DNA of 64,000 nt from Chitinophaga parva (lineage in GTDB: Bacteria; Bacteroidota; Bacteroidia; Chitinophagales; Chitinophagaceae), in assembly GCF_003071345.1 (NCBI RefSeq), contig NZ_QCYK01000004.1:1-64000 (forward strand), written 5' to 3'. The notes under the pieces are model-generated. The model was not told the origin of the DNA. It ran no database searches and worked only from the letters and a program-made list of their open reading frames with translations. The position numbers and the translations under genes are program-made. Numbering within the stretch: position 1 is the first letter of the stretch; each line of letters opens with the position of its first letter. Positions 1-7,721 of the stretch are shown piece by piece.

Positions 1-21
1 GTACCGGCCGCCAGTGGCCTT

Positions 22-68
22 CCTTGAGGAACGTCTTCAGGGCTACGCCCTTCCGACGTTCCTCAAGG
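22..68. repeat. Long inverted repeat, REP-like
   Basis: Two perfect 14-base arms (CCTTGAGGAACGTC at 22-35 and its complement at 55-68) enclose an inner hairpin, GGGC-TAC-GCCC at 40-50. The whole element is close to a 47-base palindrome. No T tract follows on either strand, so it does not look like a simple terminator. It could be a REP-type element or the end of a mobile element cut by the window edge. No second copy was seen in the window. Confidence 0.6.
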
Positions 69-470
69 ACCAAAGATTTGAATGGAAAGATTTAGTTTTG
101 AATGTTACTAACTGAGGGAAGCTTTCAGGATAACGCTAAACTAGGGGTATCAATTTCATATATACCTGGACAGTATAGCCTGGTAACTTTTACGGTGCGT
201 CGCATACAATAGCAATCTAAATGCGTCCGGTGTGGAGTATCTTAATCAATGCAGATATCGCCAAGATAAAAGAAAACGGTCATGGAGAAAAATGGCTACA
301 ATTGGAAAGTGTATTGCGGAGTTAGTGAACCTGAAAATGGTATGTCAAAATGCTGCTGCAAGGGCTAACATTTATTGTTAAAAGCGATATTCATAATCTT
401 TCCTATTTCAAAGGGCGGCATAGAACGCTCGCAGCGAATTACTCTTTGCCCATATTTGTCAAACTCCCAA
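69..470. other. Gene-free A+T-rich stretch
   Basis: No convincing gene lies here. The stretch is visibly richer in A+T than the flanking genes. The only short frame with any shape is 221-325 (+), 34 codons, and it has no recognisable motif or promoter. The position beside tRNA genes makes a decayed integration scar possible, but no direct repeat of the tRNA-Leu 3' end was found. Confidence 0.4.
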
Positions 471-502
471 AAAAAGGCCCATCGTTTCCGATGAGCCTTT
501 TT
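471..502 (-). terminator. Terminator of the tRNA-Gly/tRNA-Leu operon
   Basis: Stem AAAAAGGCCCATCG (471-484) pairs with CGATGAGCCTTTTT (489-502) around a TTTC loop, with one mismatched or wobble position. On the minus strand it is followed by a run of T. It lies 30 bases downstream of the tRNA-Leu 3' end and can work on both strands. Confidence 0.8.
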
Positions 503-532
503 CAATATCACGAAGCGTCCGCTTCAAAACTG

Positions 533-618
533 TACCCGGGATGGGAGTTGAACCCACACTCCCATTGCTGGGAACGGGATTTTAAGTCCCGCGTGTCTAC
601 CGATTCCACCACCCGGGT
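533..618 (-). tRNA. tRNA-Leu (anticodon UAA)
   Basis: The minus strand folds as a class II tRNA. The acceptor stem ACCCGGG (618-612) pairs with CCCGGGT (540-534), and the discriminator A is at 533. The anticodon loop CTTAAAA gives UAA (Leu, UUA codons). There is a long variable arm of the CCCA-GCAA-TGGG type and a T arm with GGTTCAA. CCA is not encoded. It is the second gene of a two-tRNA operon behind tRNA-Gly. Confidence 0.96.
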
Positions 619-671
619 AGACCACAAACAAAAATTCCAAACCGCCTGCGCAATTTGGAATCTGTTCTTGG

Positions 672-744
<73 letters not shown>

Positions 745-787
745 TTATGAATAAGAACTGGCCAACGGCGTTTTTTCGTTGGGATGG

Positions 788-817
788 CAAAGATAGGAAT
801 TGTTTCTATAAAACAAA
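788..817 (-). promoter_or_regulatory. Bacteroidota promoter of the tRNA operon
   Basis: On the minus strand a TTTG element (817-814) is followed after 18 bases by TATCTTTG (795-788), matching the Bacteroidota -33/-7 consensus TTTG / TAnnTTTG. The expected start of transcription is about 40 bases before tRNA-Gly. Confidence 0.7.
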
Positions 818-922
818 AAGTTTTCTGGAAAATATCAGGTTCATCCTTGCCATCCCGCTACCACAGGGAGTTCTGTTTAATTGATCTGTAGCAAGACTCA
901 CAGTCCCGGCAATCCTTCCCCT

Positions 923-1786
923 TTACTTCGCTAACTCATAACCATACTTCACCATCCCCAATAATTCCTTCTGTTTCCCATAACAGGTCTCCTTCAGCGG
1001 CAACCCATTCTCCTGGTATTGATACTGCCACCGCGTATAGTCTCCCGTCTCCGCATTCACAGTGGTCATCTGCAGCAGGCGGCCCCTGTCATCATACTCA
1101 AACATATAATCAGGCAGCATACGCTTGCGCACCGCATTGTACCGCAGCACAGCGCTCAGGTGCCCCGCGCTGTCGTAGTCATAATAGATCCGCCCCGTGT
1201 GCACGCCTTTGCCCACTTCCTGCTCTTCGGTCACCTGCAGCTTATCATTGGTTTTGAAGATGATCAACGTAGTATCAGCAGGATTGGCACTGCGCTGGCG
1301 CAGCATGTTCAGCAGGCGCCCGGAACTGTCGTACCGTGCAGTGCGTGCTTCCGCCATGCGGAAGTGCTGTACGGTAGAAACAGACGTGGACTGGATGCTG
1401 GTCAGTTGTGCCTTGTCGTTGTAGTGGTATTGCAGCACGGTGGTGCTGGCCTCTGTACTGTCCACCACTTTACTGAGCAGGCCTTTGGTGTTGAACGAGG
1501 AAACCGTTACAGCCCGGCCGGTAGCGCGGCTTTTGGTCACCGCGGTCATCTGCCGGTAACTGGGCTCAATGACCCGTTCACAAATAAAGTCATTATCGGA
1601 CGACAGGTCTGCGTCCATGCTTTGCACGGTCTGCTTTTGCACCTTGGCCGTCTTCAGCAGGGCCATATTGGCGTTTGCCTGCTGGTTGGCATAAATGTCC
1701 TGGTAAAAGTACTGGGCATGCGCCATGCTGCTAAAGCCACAGGCGGCCAGTACGGAGAGAAAAAGTTGCTTGAGGGATGGTTTCAT
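923..1786 (-). CDS. Secreted YD-repeat-like protein
   Basis: This is a 287-residue exported protein of unknown function. The chosen ATG at 1786 begins a typical signal peptide ending in AHAQ. A longer frame to 1816 would place the start inside a -7 promoter box. The mature part holds about five degenerate repeats of the aromatic-Y/D-x-x-G-x-L type (for example YDSSGRLLNML, YDSAGHLSAVL, YDDRGRLLQM), as in RHS/YD proteins, spaced roughly 25-40 residues. It lacks the large core and toxin tip of true RHS proteins, so a short beta-repeat surface or periplasmic protein is more likely. The 311-codon frame near 24.7-25.6 kb encodes a similar protein. Confidence 0.7.
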   Translation of the reverse strand: MKPSLKQLFLSVLAACGFSSMAHAQYFYQDIYANQQANANMALLKTAKVQKQTVQSMDADLSSDNDFICERVIEPSYRQMTAVTKSRATGRAVTVSSFNTKGLLSKVVDSTEASTTVLQYHYNDKAQLTSIQSTSVSTVQHFRMAEARTARYDSSGRLLNMLRQRSANPADTTLIIFKTNDKLQVTEEQEVGKGVHTGRIYYDYDSAGHLSAVLRYNAVRKRMLPDYMFEYDDRGRLLQMTTVNAETGDYTRWQYQYQENGLPLKETCYGKQKELLGMVKYGYELAK

Positions 1787-1794
1787 ATGCGATG

Positions 1795-1802
1795 CAAATA
1801 TA
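1795..1802 (-). promoter_or_regulatory. -7 promoter box, 8 nt from the start codon
   Basis: TATATTTG on the minus strand matches TAnnTTTG and ends 8 bases before the ATG at 1786. No clear -33 TTTG is visible. It supports the 1786 start and implies a very short 5' leader. Confidence 0.45.
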
Positions 1803-1861
1803 ACGTTTGCCCGCATTGCTTATTGCCCGGAACGGCTCGGGGCAGCCGGTGTTGTCACTCA

Positions 1862-1880
1862 TATTTGAAAATTTCAAATA
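1862..1880. promoter_or_regulatory. Perfect 19-bp palindrome, candidate operator
   Basis: TATTTGAAA and its exact complement TTTCAAATA surround a single central A. The site lies in the 163-bp space between divergent genes starting at 1786 (-) and 1950 (+), a usual place for a shared operator. The arms also contain TTTG, so overlapping promoter elements are an alternative. Confidence 0.4.
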
Positions 1881-1949
1881 GGAATTATCCCGGCTGCATC
1901 TTATTTTTAGCACTCAAACCAGGATCTAACCACCCAAAAATCTACTGCA

Positions 1950-2987
1950 TTGAGTAAAGACCTCCGGCATGAGAAAAACTGCCTGAACTGCGGCCATGAA
2001 GTGCCCGAGCGGTTCTGCACCCACTGTGGCCAGGAAAATACCCCCGCCCATGAACCTTTCAGCCACCTTTTAAAACACTTCGTGGCAGACGTGGTGCACT
2101 ATGATTCCAAGTTTCACACGTCCATCACCTACCTGCTGTTCCGCCCCGGGCGCCTTACCAAAGAATACCTGGCCGGGAAAAGGGTCAGCTACATTCACCC
2201 CATCCGCCTTTACATCTTCGTTTCGTTCGTGTTCTTTTTCACGGCCTTTGCCATCAACAAGCACGAGGAAGTGGAAGAGGAAAAGACCACGGAGCACGCC
2301 ATTTTGCAGACCGCTACAGATACGCTCTCCCATGTGCTGAAAGGGGTGCAACTGGATAGTGAAGGTGGAAAACCCGGTACCAGCGCGGCGGATTACGCCC
2401 GCCGCATCACCCATACCACGCTGGATAGCACCTTTGCCAGCCGCAGTGACAGCACCGGCTGGGAGCAATTTCACAGCGTGGCGGCCTATGACTCCGCCCA
2501 GAAAACCCTGCCAGACAGTCTCCGCGACGGCAGGGGAGAACGCTGGCTCTACCGCCGCCTCATCTACCTGCGCCATAAATACAATAACGCCAATTACCAG
2601 GAGATCTTCATGGAAATGATCCAGCATGACGGGCCCAAAGTGATGTTCCTGCTGCTGCCGCTCTTTGCCCTGCTCATGAAGGCCATGTACAACTGGAAGC
2701 GCTGGTTCTACGCAGACCATGCCATTTTCAGCATCCATGTACATAGTTTCTGGTTCATTCTTTTCCTGGTGGTGCTCATCCTGGGCCGGGTGTTCAATAC
2801 GGATGCCTTTAACGGCTGGGGATGGATGCTGGGCTTCTTTTACCTGATGGCGGCCATGCGCAATACCTATAGCCAGGGCTGGGGCAAGAGCTTTATCAAG
2901 GCCAGCGTGATCTCCGTGGCCTATTGCTGTTCTGTGCTGATCGTGTTTTTATTGTTCCTGTTGCTGGCATTTGCAGTTATTCTGTAA
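1950..2987 (+). CDS. DUF3667 family membrane protein
   Basis: This 345-residue protein starts at a TTG codon; no in-frame ATG lies nearby, and the family normally begins just before its zinc-ribbon motif. That motif, CLNCG...FCTHCG, occupies residues 12-28 and should bind one zinc through four cysteines. A conserved block ending in RLYIFVSFVFFF follows. The first membrane segment is near residues 88-104, and four more lie in the C-terminal third (about 231-247, 264-282, 288-303, 314-344). The charged loop between them (about 105-230) is probably outside the membrane. Function is unknown for the family. The enoyl-CoA hydratase gene starts 8 bases downstream, suggesting co-transcription. Confidence 0.8.
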   Translation: MSKDLRHEKNCLNCGHEVPERFCTHCGQENTPAHEPFSHLLKHFVADVVHYDSKFHTSITYLLFRPGRLTKEYLAGKRVSYIHPIRLYIFVSFVFFFTAFAINKHEEVEEEKTTEHAILQTATDTLSHVLKGVQLDSEGGKPGTSAADYARRITHTTLDSTFASRSDSTGWEQFHSVAAYDSAQKTLPDSLRDGRGERWLYRRLIYLRHKYNNANYQEIFMEMIQHDGPKVMFLLLPLFALLMKAMYNWKRWFYADHAIFSIHVHSFWFILFLVVLILGRVFNTDAFNGWGWMLGFFYLMAAMRNTYSQGWGKSFIKASVISVAYCCSVLIVFLLFLLLAFAVIL

Positions 2988-2995
2988 ATTAGGGT

Positions 2996-3775
2996 ATGAC
3001 ACCGGAACATCTTATCGTACACCAGCAGCCGGCGCCCCACGTAGCGCACGTACAACTGCACCGGCCCAAGGAACTCAATGCCCTTAACCTGGAGCTGATG
3101 GGCGAGCTGCGGGACGTGCTCCGCCAGCTGGACGCTGATGACCAGGTGCGTGCTATCGTCATCAGCGGCGATGAAAAAGCATTCGCCGCAGGCGCAGATA
3201 TTAAGCAGATGGCGGATAAAACGGCCATCGACATGTATAACATAGACCAGTTCAGCACGTGGGACACCATCCGCCGCATCAAAAAGCCCCTCATCGCCGC
3301 GGTGAGCGGCTTTGCACTGGGCGGCGGCTGTGAGCTCACCATGCTGTGCGACCTGATCATCGCCAGTGAAACGGCCCGCTTCGGGCAGCCGGAGATCAAG
3401 TTGGGCATCATGCCCGGCGCCGGCGGTACCCAGCGCCTTACCCGCGCGGTAGGCAAAGCCCTGGCCATGGAAATGGTGCTGACCGGCCGCCTGCTCACCG
3501 CGGAAGAAGCCTTCCAGGCTGGCCTTATCAATAAGATAGTACCCGTACCGCTCTATCTCCAGGAAGCCGTTAAGATGGCGGCCACCATTGCCTCCATGAG
3601 CCCCCTGGCGGTGCGCATGGCCAAAGAAGCGGTGCTCAAATCGTTTGATACCACCCTCGACGAAGGATTGCAGTTTGAAAGAAAGAACTTTTACCTGCTG
3701 TTTGCCACCGAAGATCAAAAGGAAGGAATGCAGGCCTTTGTTGAAAAAAGAAAACCTGTTTTTAAAGGGCGTTAA
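2996..3775 (+). CDS. Enoyl-CoA hydratase / crotonase family
   Basis: This is a 259-residue cytoplasmic crotonase, the usual length for a single-domain enzyme that hydrates 2-enoyl-CoA to 3-hydroxyacyl-CoA in fatty-acid or amino-acid breakdown. The CoA-binding and oxyanion motif AAGADIKQM (about residues 64-72) is present. Both catalytic glutamates are visible, E113 in GGGCELTML and E133 in FGQPEIKLG, so hydratase activity is likely rather than isomerase only. A C-terminal helix region of PLAVRMAKEAV type closes the fold. It follows the DUF3667 gene by 8 bases. Substrate chain length cannot be read from the sequence; an acyl-CoA dehydrogenase lies at 19.9 kb. Confidence 0.92.
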   Translation: MTPEHLIVHQQPAPHVAHVQLHRPKELNALNLELMGELRDVLRQLDADDQVRAIVISGDEKAFAAGADIKQMADKTAIDMYNIDQFSTWDTIRRIKKPLIAAVSGFALGGGCELTMLCDLIIASETARFGQPEIKLGIMPGAGGTQRLTRAVGKALAMEMVLTGRLLTAEEAFQAGLINKIVPVPLYLQEAVKMAATIASMSPLAVRMAKEAVLKSFDTTLDEGLQFERKNFYLLFATEDQKEGMQAFVEKRKPVFKGR

Positions 3776-3806
3776 CGATCTTTGCGGTAGTTGAAAACCT
3801 TATTTT

Positions 3807-3829
3807 ACCGGCTGGTTCCCAGCGCCGGT
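3807..3829. other. Short hairpin between two genes
   Basis: ACCGGC (3807-3812) pairs with GCCGGT (3824-3829), with an inner CTGG/CCAG pairing. No T run follows. It sits 14 bases before the ATG of the next gene, so it could form in that gene's leader. Confidence 0.3.
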
Positions 3830-3842
3830 TACATCACTTGCT

Positions 3843-4364
3843 ATGAGCGTTAGAACGATTTTATTCCTGGGCGCCGCACTGCTGGCCTTTCCCGCCTGCG
3901 GATCGCTTACCAGCCCATCCCCCAAGACCACCCTGGCTGCAGAAGGGGTACACCCCACGGTAGATTCCATGGTGCTCTCTGAAGATACCGTGGTAGTAGT
4001 GCCGCTCACTTCCTGGAGCGCCTTTGAGCGCTTTGAAGGGCGTTATGCGTATGATGTGCACCTCATCAACCAGGAACCCCTGCACGCCCGTCTCCAGCGC
4101 CTCCTGGGCACCCGCGCGGAAACCTTCACAGAACGCTACCAGGTAATGCCCCCCATCGATATTGACAACCAGGTGCTCTTCAACGAAGGCTGCATGCCCC
4201 ACAATTGCCTCCAGGACGAAGCCGCACTGGCCATAGACATGCGCCGCGATATCGTATACGTGGGCATTGCGGACAACAAACGGGTAAGCCTGTACGGAGA
4301 AAATGGTGACACCATTTACCCCGCAAGACTGCTGGCGTGGAAACAGAAATTCGTGACCCGGTGA
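3843..4364 (+). CDS. Lipoprotein with Ivy-like CxPHxC motif
   Basis: This 173-residue protein has an N-terminal signal peptide and lipobox AFPAC, with lipidated C19. The rest is unassigned, but residues 117-122 read CMPHNC inside NEGCMPHNCLQ, followed by two strands (AALAIDM, IVYVGIA). The layout resembles the Ivy family of C-type lysozyme inhibitors, in which a CKPHDC loop closed by a disulfide enters the lysozyme active site and strands follow. A role as a membrane-anchored lysozyme inhibitor or a cell-wall-related lipoprotein is an inference from this one motif. No operon partner is obvious; a strong terminator lies 29 bases after the stop. Confidence 0.6.
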   Translation: MSVRTILFLGAALLAFPACGSLTSPSPKTTLAAEGVHPTVDSMVLSEDTVVVVPLTSWSAFERFEGRYAYDVHLINQEPLHARLQRLLGTRAETFTERYQVMPPIDIDNQVLFNEGCMPHNCLQDEAALAIDMRRDIVYVGIADNKRVSLYGENGDTIYPARLLAWKQKFVTR

Positions 4365-4393
4365 TCGTATAGCCGTTAACGGTGTTGCAATAC

Positions 4394-4434
4394 ATCAAAG
4401 CGGCGCATCGTATGAAATGATGCGCCGCTTTGAT
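4394..4434. terminator. Bidirectional terminator between converging genes
   Basis: A perfect 16-base inverted repeat (ATCAAAGCGGCGCATC at 4394-4409 and its complement at 4419-4434) has a 9-base loop. It separates the lipoprotein gene (+) from tex (-). Confidence 0.75.
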
Positions 4435-4479
4435 CTATAAACGGTCAAAAAAAACCGCTAACGATTATCCGTTAACCTG

Positions 4480-6741
4480 TTAGTTGAATTTCTTTCGCAG
4501 TTCATCCAGCTTGGACTGGAAATCATTGACCGGTCCGGGTTTCGCAGCTTTCTTCTGGTTGCTTTGCTGCGGGCGGTTGTCGCGCTGCTCGCGGCGGGCG
4601 GCCGGTGCTACGGGCTCATTTTCTTTCATGGAAAGGGAAATGCGTTTGCGGGCCGGGTCCACTTCCAGCACCGTTACCGTTACCTTTTGGTTCAGTTTTA
4701 CCACGTCATTCGGGTTGCTCACATAGCGGTTGGAAAGGTGGGAAATATGCACCAGGCCATCCTGTTTTACGCCCACGTCCACGAAGGCACCAAAGGCCGT
4801 GATGTTGGTCACCACACCAGGCAGTGTCATACCCACTTTCAGGTCTTCCATGGATTTTACGCCTTCGGCATATTCAAAGATGGAGATCTCATCGCGCGGG
4901 TCACGGCTGGGTTTATCCAGCTCTTTCATGATATCTTCCAGTGTGAGCAGGCCCACTTCTTCGCTGACGTATTCTTTCAGGTTCAGGTTTTTGCGCAGGT
5001 CTTCCTTGGCCATCAGGTCGGCCACGGTGGTGTGCTGCTTGCTGGCCATTTGTTCTACCAGTTTGTAACGCTCGGGGTGCACAGCAGAATTGTCCAGCGG
5101 GTTGTCTCCGCCTTCAATGCGGAGGAAGCCCGCGCACTGCTCAAATGCCTTTTCACCCAGGCGGGGCACTTTCCTCAGCTCCAGGCGGTTGCGGAAGGCG
5201 CCGTTCTCCCTGCGGAACTTCACAATGTTTTCTGCCAATGAAGGCCCCAGGCCGGAAACATACGCCAGCAGGTGTTTTGAGGCCGTGTTCAGGTTCACGC
5301 CCACATTGTTCACACAACTTACTACCACGCGGTCCAGGCTTTGTTTCAGTTGTCCCTGGTTTACATCGTGCTGGTACTGGCCCACGCCAATGGCTTTGGG
5401 GTCAATTTTTACCAGCTCGGCCAGCGGGTCAATGAGGCGGCGGCCAATGGATACGGCCCCGCGCACGGTCACGTCGTGGTCCGGGAATTCCTCGCGGGCC
5501 ACTTCCGATGCGGAGTACACGGAGGCGCCGCTTTCATTCACCATGAATACGTTCACCTTCTTACCAAAATCTATTTTCTTGATAAATTCTTCTGTTTCGC
5601 GGCCCGCGGTACCATTGCCCACCGCGATGGCGGCAATGTCGTGGCGGTCTACCCACTTGCGCAGCAGGTGCTCTGCATCATCGCGCTTGTAGTTCTTTTC
5701 CAGGGGGTAGATCACGTCATTTTCCTGCATATTGCCCTGCTCATCCAGCGCCACTACCTTACAACCGGTACGGTAGCCGGGATCCACGGCTATTACGGCT
5801 TTGGGGCCCAGGGGCGCAGCCAGCAACAACTGGCGCAGGTTTTCTGCAAATACGTCGATCGCTTCCACATCGGCTCTTTCCTTGGCATTGGAGCGGAACT
5901 CGTTTTCCAAGGAGGGGCGCAGCAGGCGTTTGTAAGCATCCGTACCGGCTTTGGCCACCTGCTCGCCTGCGGCATTCTTCGCGGTTACAAACTGTTTGTT
6001 GATGATCTCGATCGCGTCTTCTTCCTGCGGTGCAATGGTGCCGTACAGGAAGCCTTCCGCCTCTCCGCGCAGGATGGCCAGCACGCGGTGGGAGGGGATC
6101 TCCATCAGGTTTTCGTTGAAGTCAAAATAATCTTTGTACTTGATGGCTTCCGCTTCTTTGCCTTCAATTACCCTCGAGGTAAAGGTGGCGGTATGGGTGA
6201 AGAGCTTCCGCATTTTATCGCGCAGCTCCGCGTTTTCGTTGATCTTTTCCGCAATAATATCGCGGGCGCCCTTCAGGGCATCGTCAATGGTGAGCACCTG
6301 TTCATTCAGGAAAGGCTTGGCCAGCGCTTCCAGGTCGCCATCCTGCTGGTCAAAGAGGGTAGTGGCCAGCGGCTCCAGTCCCTTTTCAATGGCAATAGTG
6401 GCGCGGGTTTTGCGCTTGGGCTTGTACGGCAGGTAAATATCTTCCAGTTCGGCCAGTACCCAGGTGTTTTCCAACTTGGATTCCAGTTCCGGGGTCAGTT
6501 TACCCTGCTCGCCAATGGTCTTGATGATAAAGTTGCGGCGCTCGTCAATTTCTTCGTAGCGTTTTTTGAGGTCTTCGATACGGCCTATCTGCACCTCATC
6601 CAGGCTGCCGGTTACCTCTTTGCGGTAACGGCTGATGAAGGGAACGGTAGACCCTTCCGCCAGCAGGTTCATGGTATTTTCGGCCTGCCGGGCGCTGATG
6701 CCCAGTTCAGATGAGATGAGTGCAATGTGTTTGCTGTTCAT
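4480..6741 (-). CDS. tex: Tex-family RNA-binding transcription accessory protein
   Basis: This 753-residue cytoplasmic protein has the full Tex domain order. A helical Tex N-terminal region covers about residues 1-190 (PFISRYRKEVTGSLDE motif). A YqgF-like RNase H fold begins with AVIAVDPGYRTGCKVVALD near residue 318. Helix-hairpin-helix segments follow (SGLGPSLAENIV, about 490-560), then an S1 RNA-binding domain (GVVTNITAFGAFVDVGV, about 645-715). The C-terminal tail is basic and low in complexity. Tex proteins bind nucleic acid and affect transcription and stress survival, although the detailed role is uncertain. The gene is monocistronic, bounded by a terminator downstream and divergent mazG upstream. 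Confidence 0.95.
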   Translation of the reverse strand: MNSKHIALISSELGISARQAENTMNLLAEGSTVPFISRYRKEVTGSLDEVQIGRIEDLKKRYEEIDERRNFIIKTIGEQGKLTPELESKLENTWVLAELEDIYLPYKPKRKTRATIAIEKGLEPLATTLFDQQDGDLEALAKPFLNEQVLTIDDALKGARDIIAEKINENAELRDKMRKLFTHTATFTSRVIEGKEAEAIKYKDYFDFNENLMEIPSHRVLAILRGEAEGFLYGTIAPQEEDAIEIINKQFVTAKNAAGEQVAKAGTDAYKRLLRPSLENEFRSNAKERADVEAIDVFAENLRQLLLAAPLGPKAVIAVDPGYRTGCKVVALDEQGNMQENDVIYPLEKNYKRDDAEHLLRKWVDRHDIAAIAVGNGTAGRETEEFIKKIDFGKKVNVFMVNESGASVYSASEVAREEFPDHDVTVRGAVSIGRRLIDPLAELVKIDPKAIGVGQYQHDVNQGQLKQSLDRVVVSCVNNVGVNLNTASKHLLAYVSGLGPSLAENIVKFRRENGAFRNRLELRKVPRLGEKAFEQCAGFLRIEGGDNPLDNSAVHPERYKLVEQMASKQHTTVADLMAKEDLRKNLNLKEYVSEEVGLLTLEDIMKELDKPSRDPRDEISIFEYAEGVKSMEDLKVGMTLPGVVTNITAFGAFVDVGVKQDGLVHISHLSNRYVSNPNDVVKLNQKVTVTVLEVDPARKRISLSMKENEPVAPAARREQRDNRPQQSNQKKAAKPGPVNDFQSKLDELRKKFN

Positions 6742-6769
6742 AAATTTTTACCCTTTTTGACACCGGCAA

Positions 6770-6900
6770 CTCCCGCAGACCGGGAGGGCCTAAGGCCGCA
6801 AAAGTAAGTAAAATGGGACGTACGGCATAAAAAGAAATTAATATTTTTCATATGGATGGGGAATGGGTTATAACCCAATGCCAGCGCGGGTTTTAGCCCG
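6770..6900. other. tex-mazG intergenic hairpins
   Basis: The 197-base divergent spacer holds several small inverted repeats. CTCCCG/CGGGAG (6770-6786) would lie in the tex leader. GGGTTATAACCC (6865-6876) is a perfect 12-bp palindrome, and CGGG/CCCG lies at 6887-6900. None has a clear terminator tail. They could be operator or leader structures, or chance. Confidence 0.3.
6799..6806 (-). promoter_or_regulatory. -7 promoter box of tex
   Basis: TACTTTTG on the minus strand matches TAnnTTTG, 57 bases before the tex start. No convincing -33 element was seen at the expected distance. Confidence 0.4.
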
Positions 6901-6938
6901 GCCTTTGCTGCCCCGGCCGTTTTCCTTATTTTTACCAA

Positions 6939-7718
6939 ATGCAACAACCGGCACCCTTCGACAGACTACTGCAAATCATGGACGATCTCCGGGAAAAATG
7001 CCCCTGGGACCGTAAACAAACCCTGCAATCTTTACGGCAACTCACCATCGAGGAAATGTATGAGCTTACAGACGCCATCTCCGAACAGGACTGGCCCAAT
7101 ATCCGCGAGGAACTGGGCGATGTGCTCCTCCACCTGGTGTTCTACGCAAAGATCGCCAGTGAGCAGCAGCAGTTCAATATGACAGACGTGATCAATGGCA
7201 TTTGTGAAAAGCTCATCGTCCGCCATCCCCACATCTACGGCGATGTGAAGGCCGATACGGATGAAGAAGTAAAGCGCAACTGGGAAAAGATCAAACTGAA
7301 AGAAGGCAAAAAATCTGTGCTCGCCGGTGTACCGGCTTCCCTGCCAGCCCTGGTAAAGTCCATGCGCCTGCAGGAAAAATCCAAACAGGTAGGCTTCGAG
7401 TGGGACAATACCGAACAGGTGTACGCCAAGCTGGAAGAAGAGCTGCATGAGCTGAAAGATGCTGTAGCCGCAGGTATCCAGGACGGGATAGAAGACGAAC
7501 TGGGTGATGTGCTTTTTTCCCTGGTGAACTACGCCCGCTTCATTAACGTAGACGCTGAAAATGCGCTCGAACGTACCAACAAGAAATTTATCCGCCGCTT
7601 CCAGCAGATAGAAAACCTCGCCGCAGAGAAAGGCACCACGCTGTCTGAAATGTCGCTGGATGCCATGAACGCCCTGTGGGATGAAGTAAAACGTACAGAA
7701 AAAGCAAGCCGGCCCTAA
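6939..7718 (+). CDS. mazG: Nucleoside triphosphate pyrophosphohydrolase MazG
   Basis: This 259-residue protein has the length and double-domain form of E. coli-type MazG. The N-terminal MazG domain shows the CPWDRKQT entry motif and the metal-binding EExYEL...EELGDVLLHLVFYA helices (about residues 38-70). The second MazG domain repeats the pattern with EEELHEL...EDELGDVLFSLVNYA (about 168-205). It hydrolyses (d)NTPs to monophosphate and pyrophosphate, cleaning damaged nucleotides or modulating stress nucleotides. It ends 3 bases before the sensor kinase gene, so the two are almost certainly one transcript. Confidence 0.95.
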   Translation: MQQPAPFDRLLQIMDDLREKCPWDRKQTLQSLRQLTIEEMYELTDAISEQDWPNIREELGDVLLHLVFYAKIASEQQQFNMTDVINGICEKLIVRHPHIYGDVKADTDEEVKRNWEKIKLKEGKKSVLAGVPASLPALVKSMRLQEKSKQVGFEWDNTEQVYAKLEEELHELKDAVAAGIQDGIEDELGDVLFSLVNYARFINVDAENALERTNKKFIRRFQQIENLAAEKGTTLSEMSLDAMNALWDEVKRTEKASRP

Positions 7719-7721
7719 CGC

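Noticed and set aside
221..325. 34-codon frame on the plus strand in the left-edge spacer
   Set aside because: No promoter box, no motif and no neighbour; too short to support as a gene.
4366..4480. Repeated CCGTTAAC sequences around the tex terminator
   Set aside because: Only two or three scattered copies with no constant spacing; likely chance.
5341..6714. 457-codon frame opposite tex
   Set aside because: Antisense to a strongly conserved gene; long opposite frames are expected in G+C-rich coding DNA.
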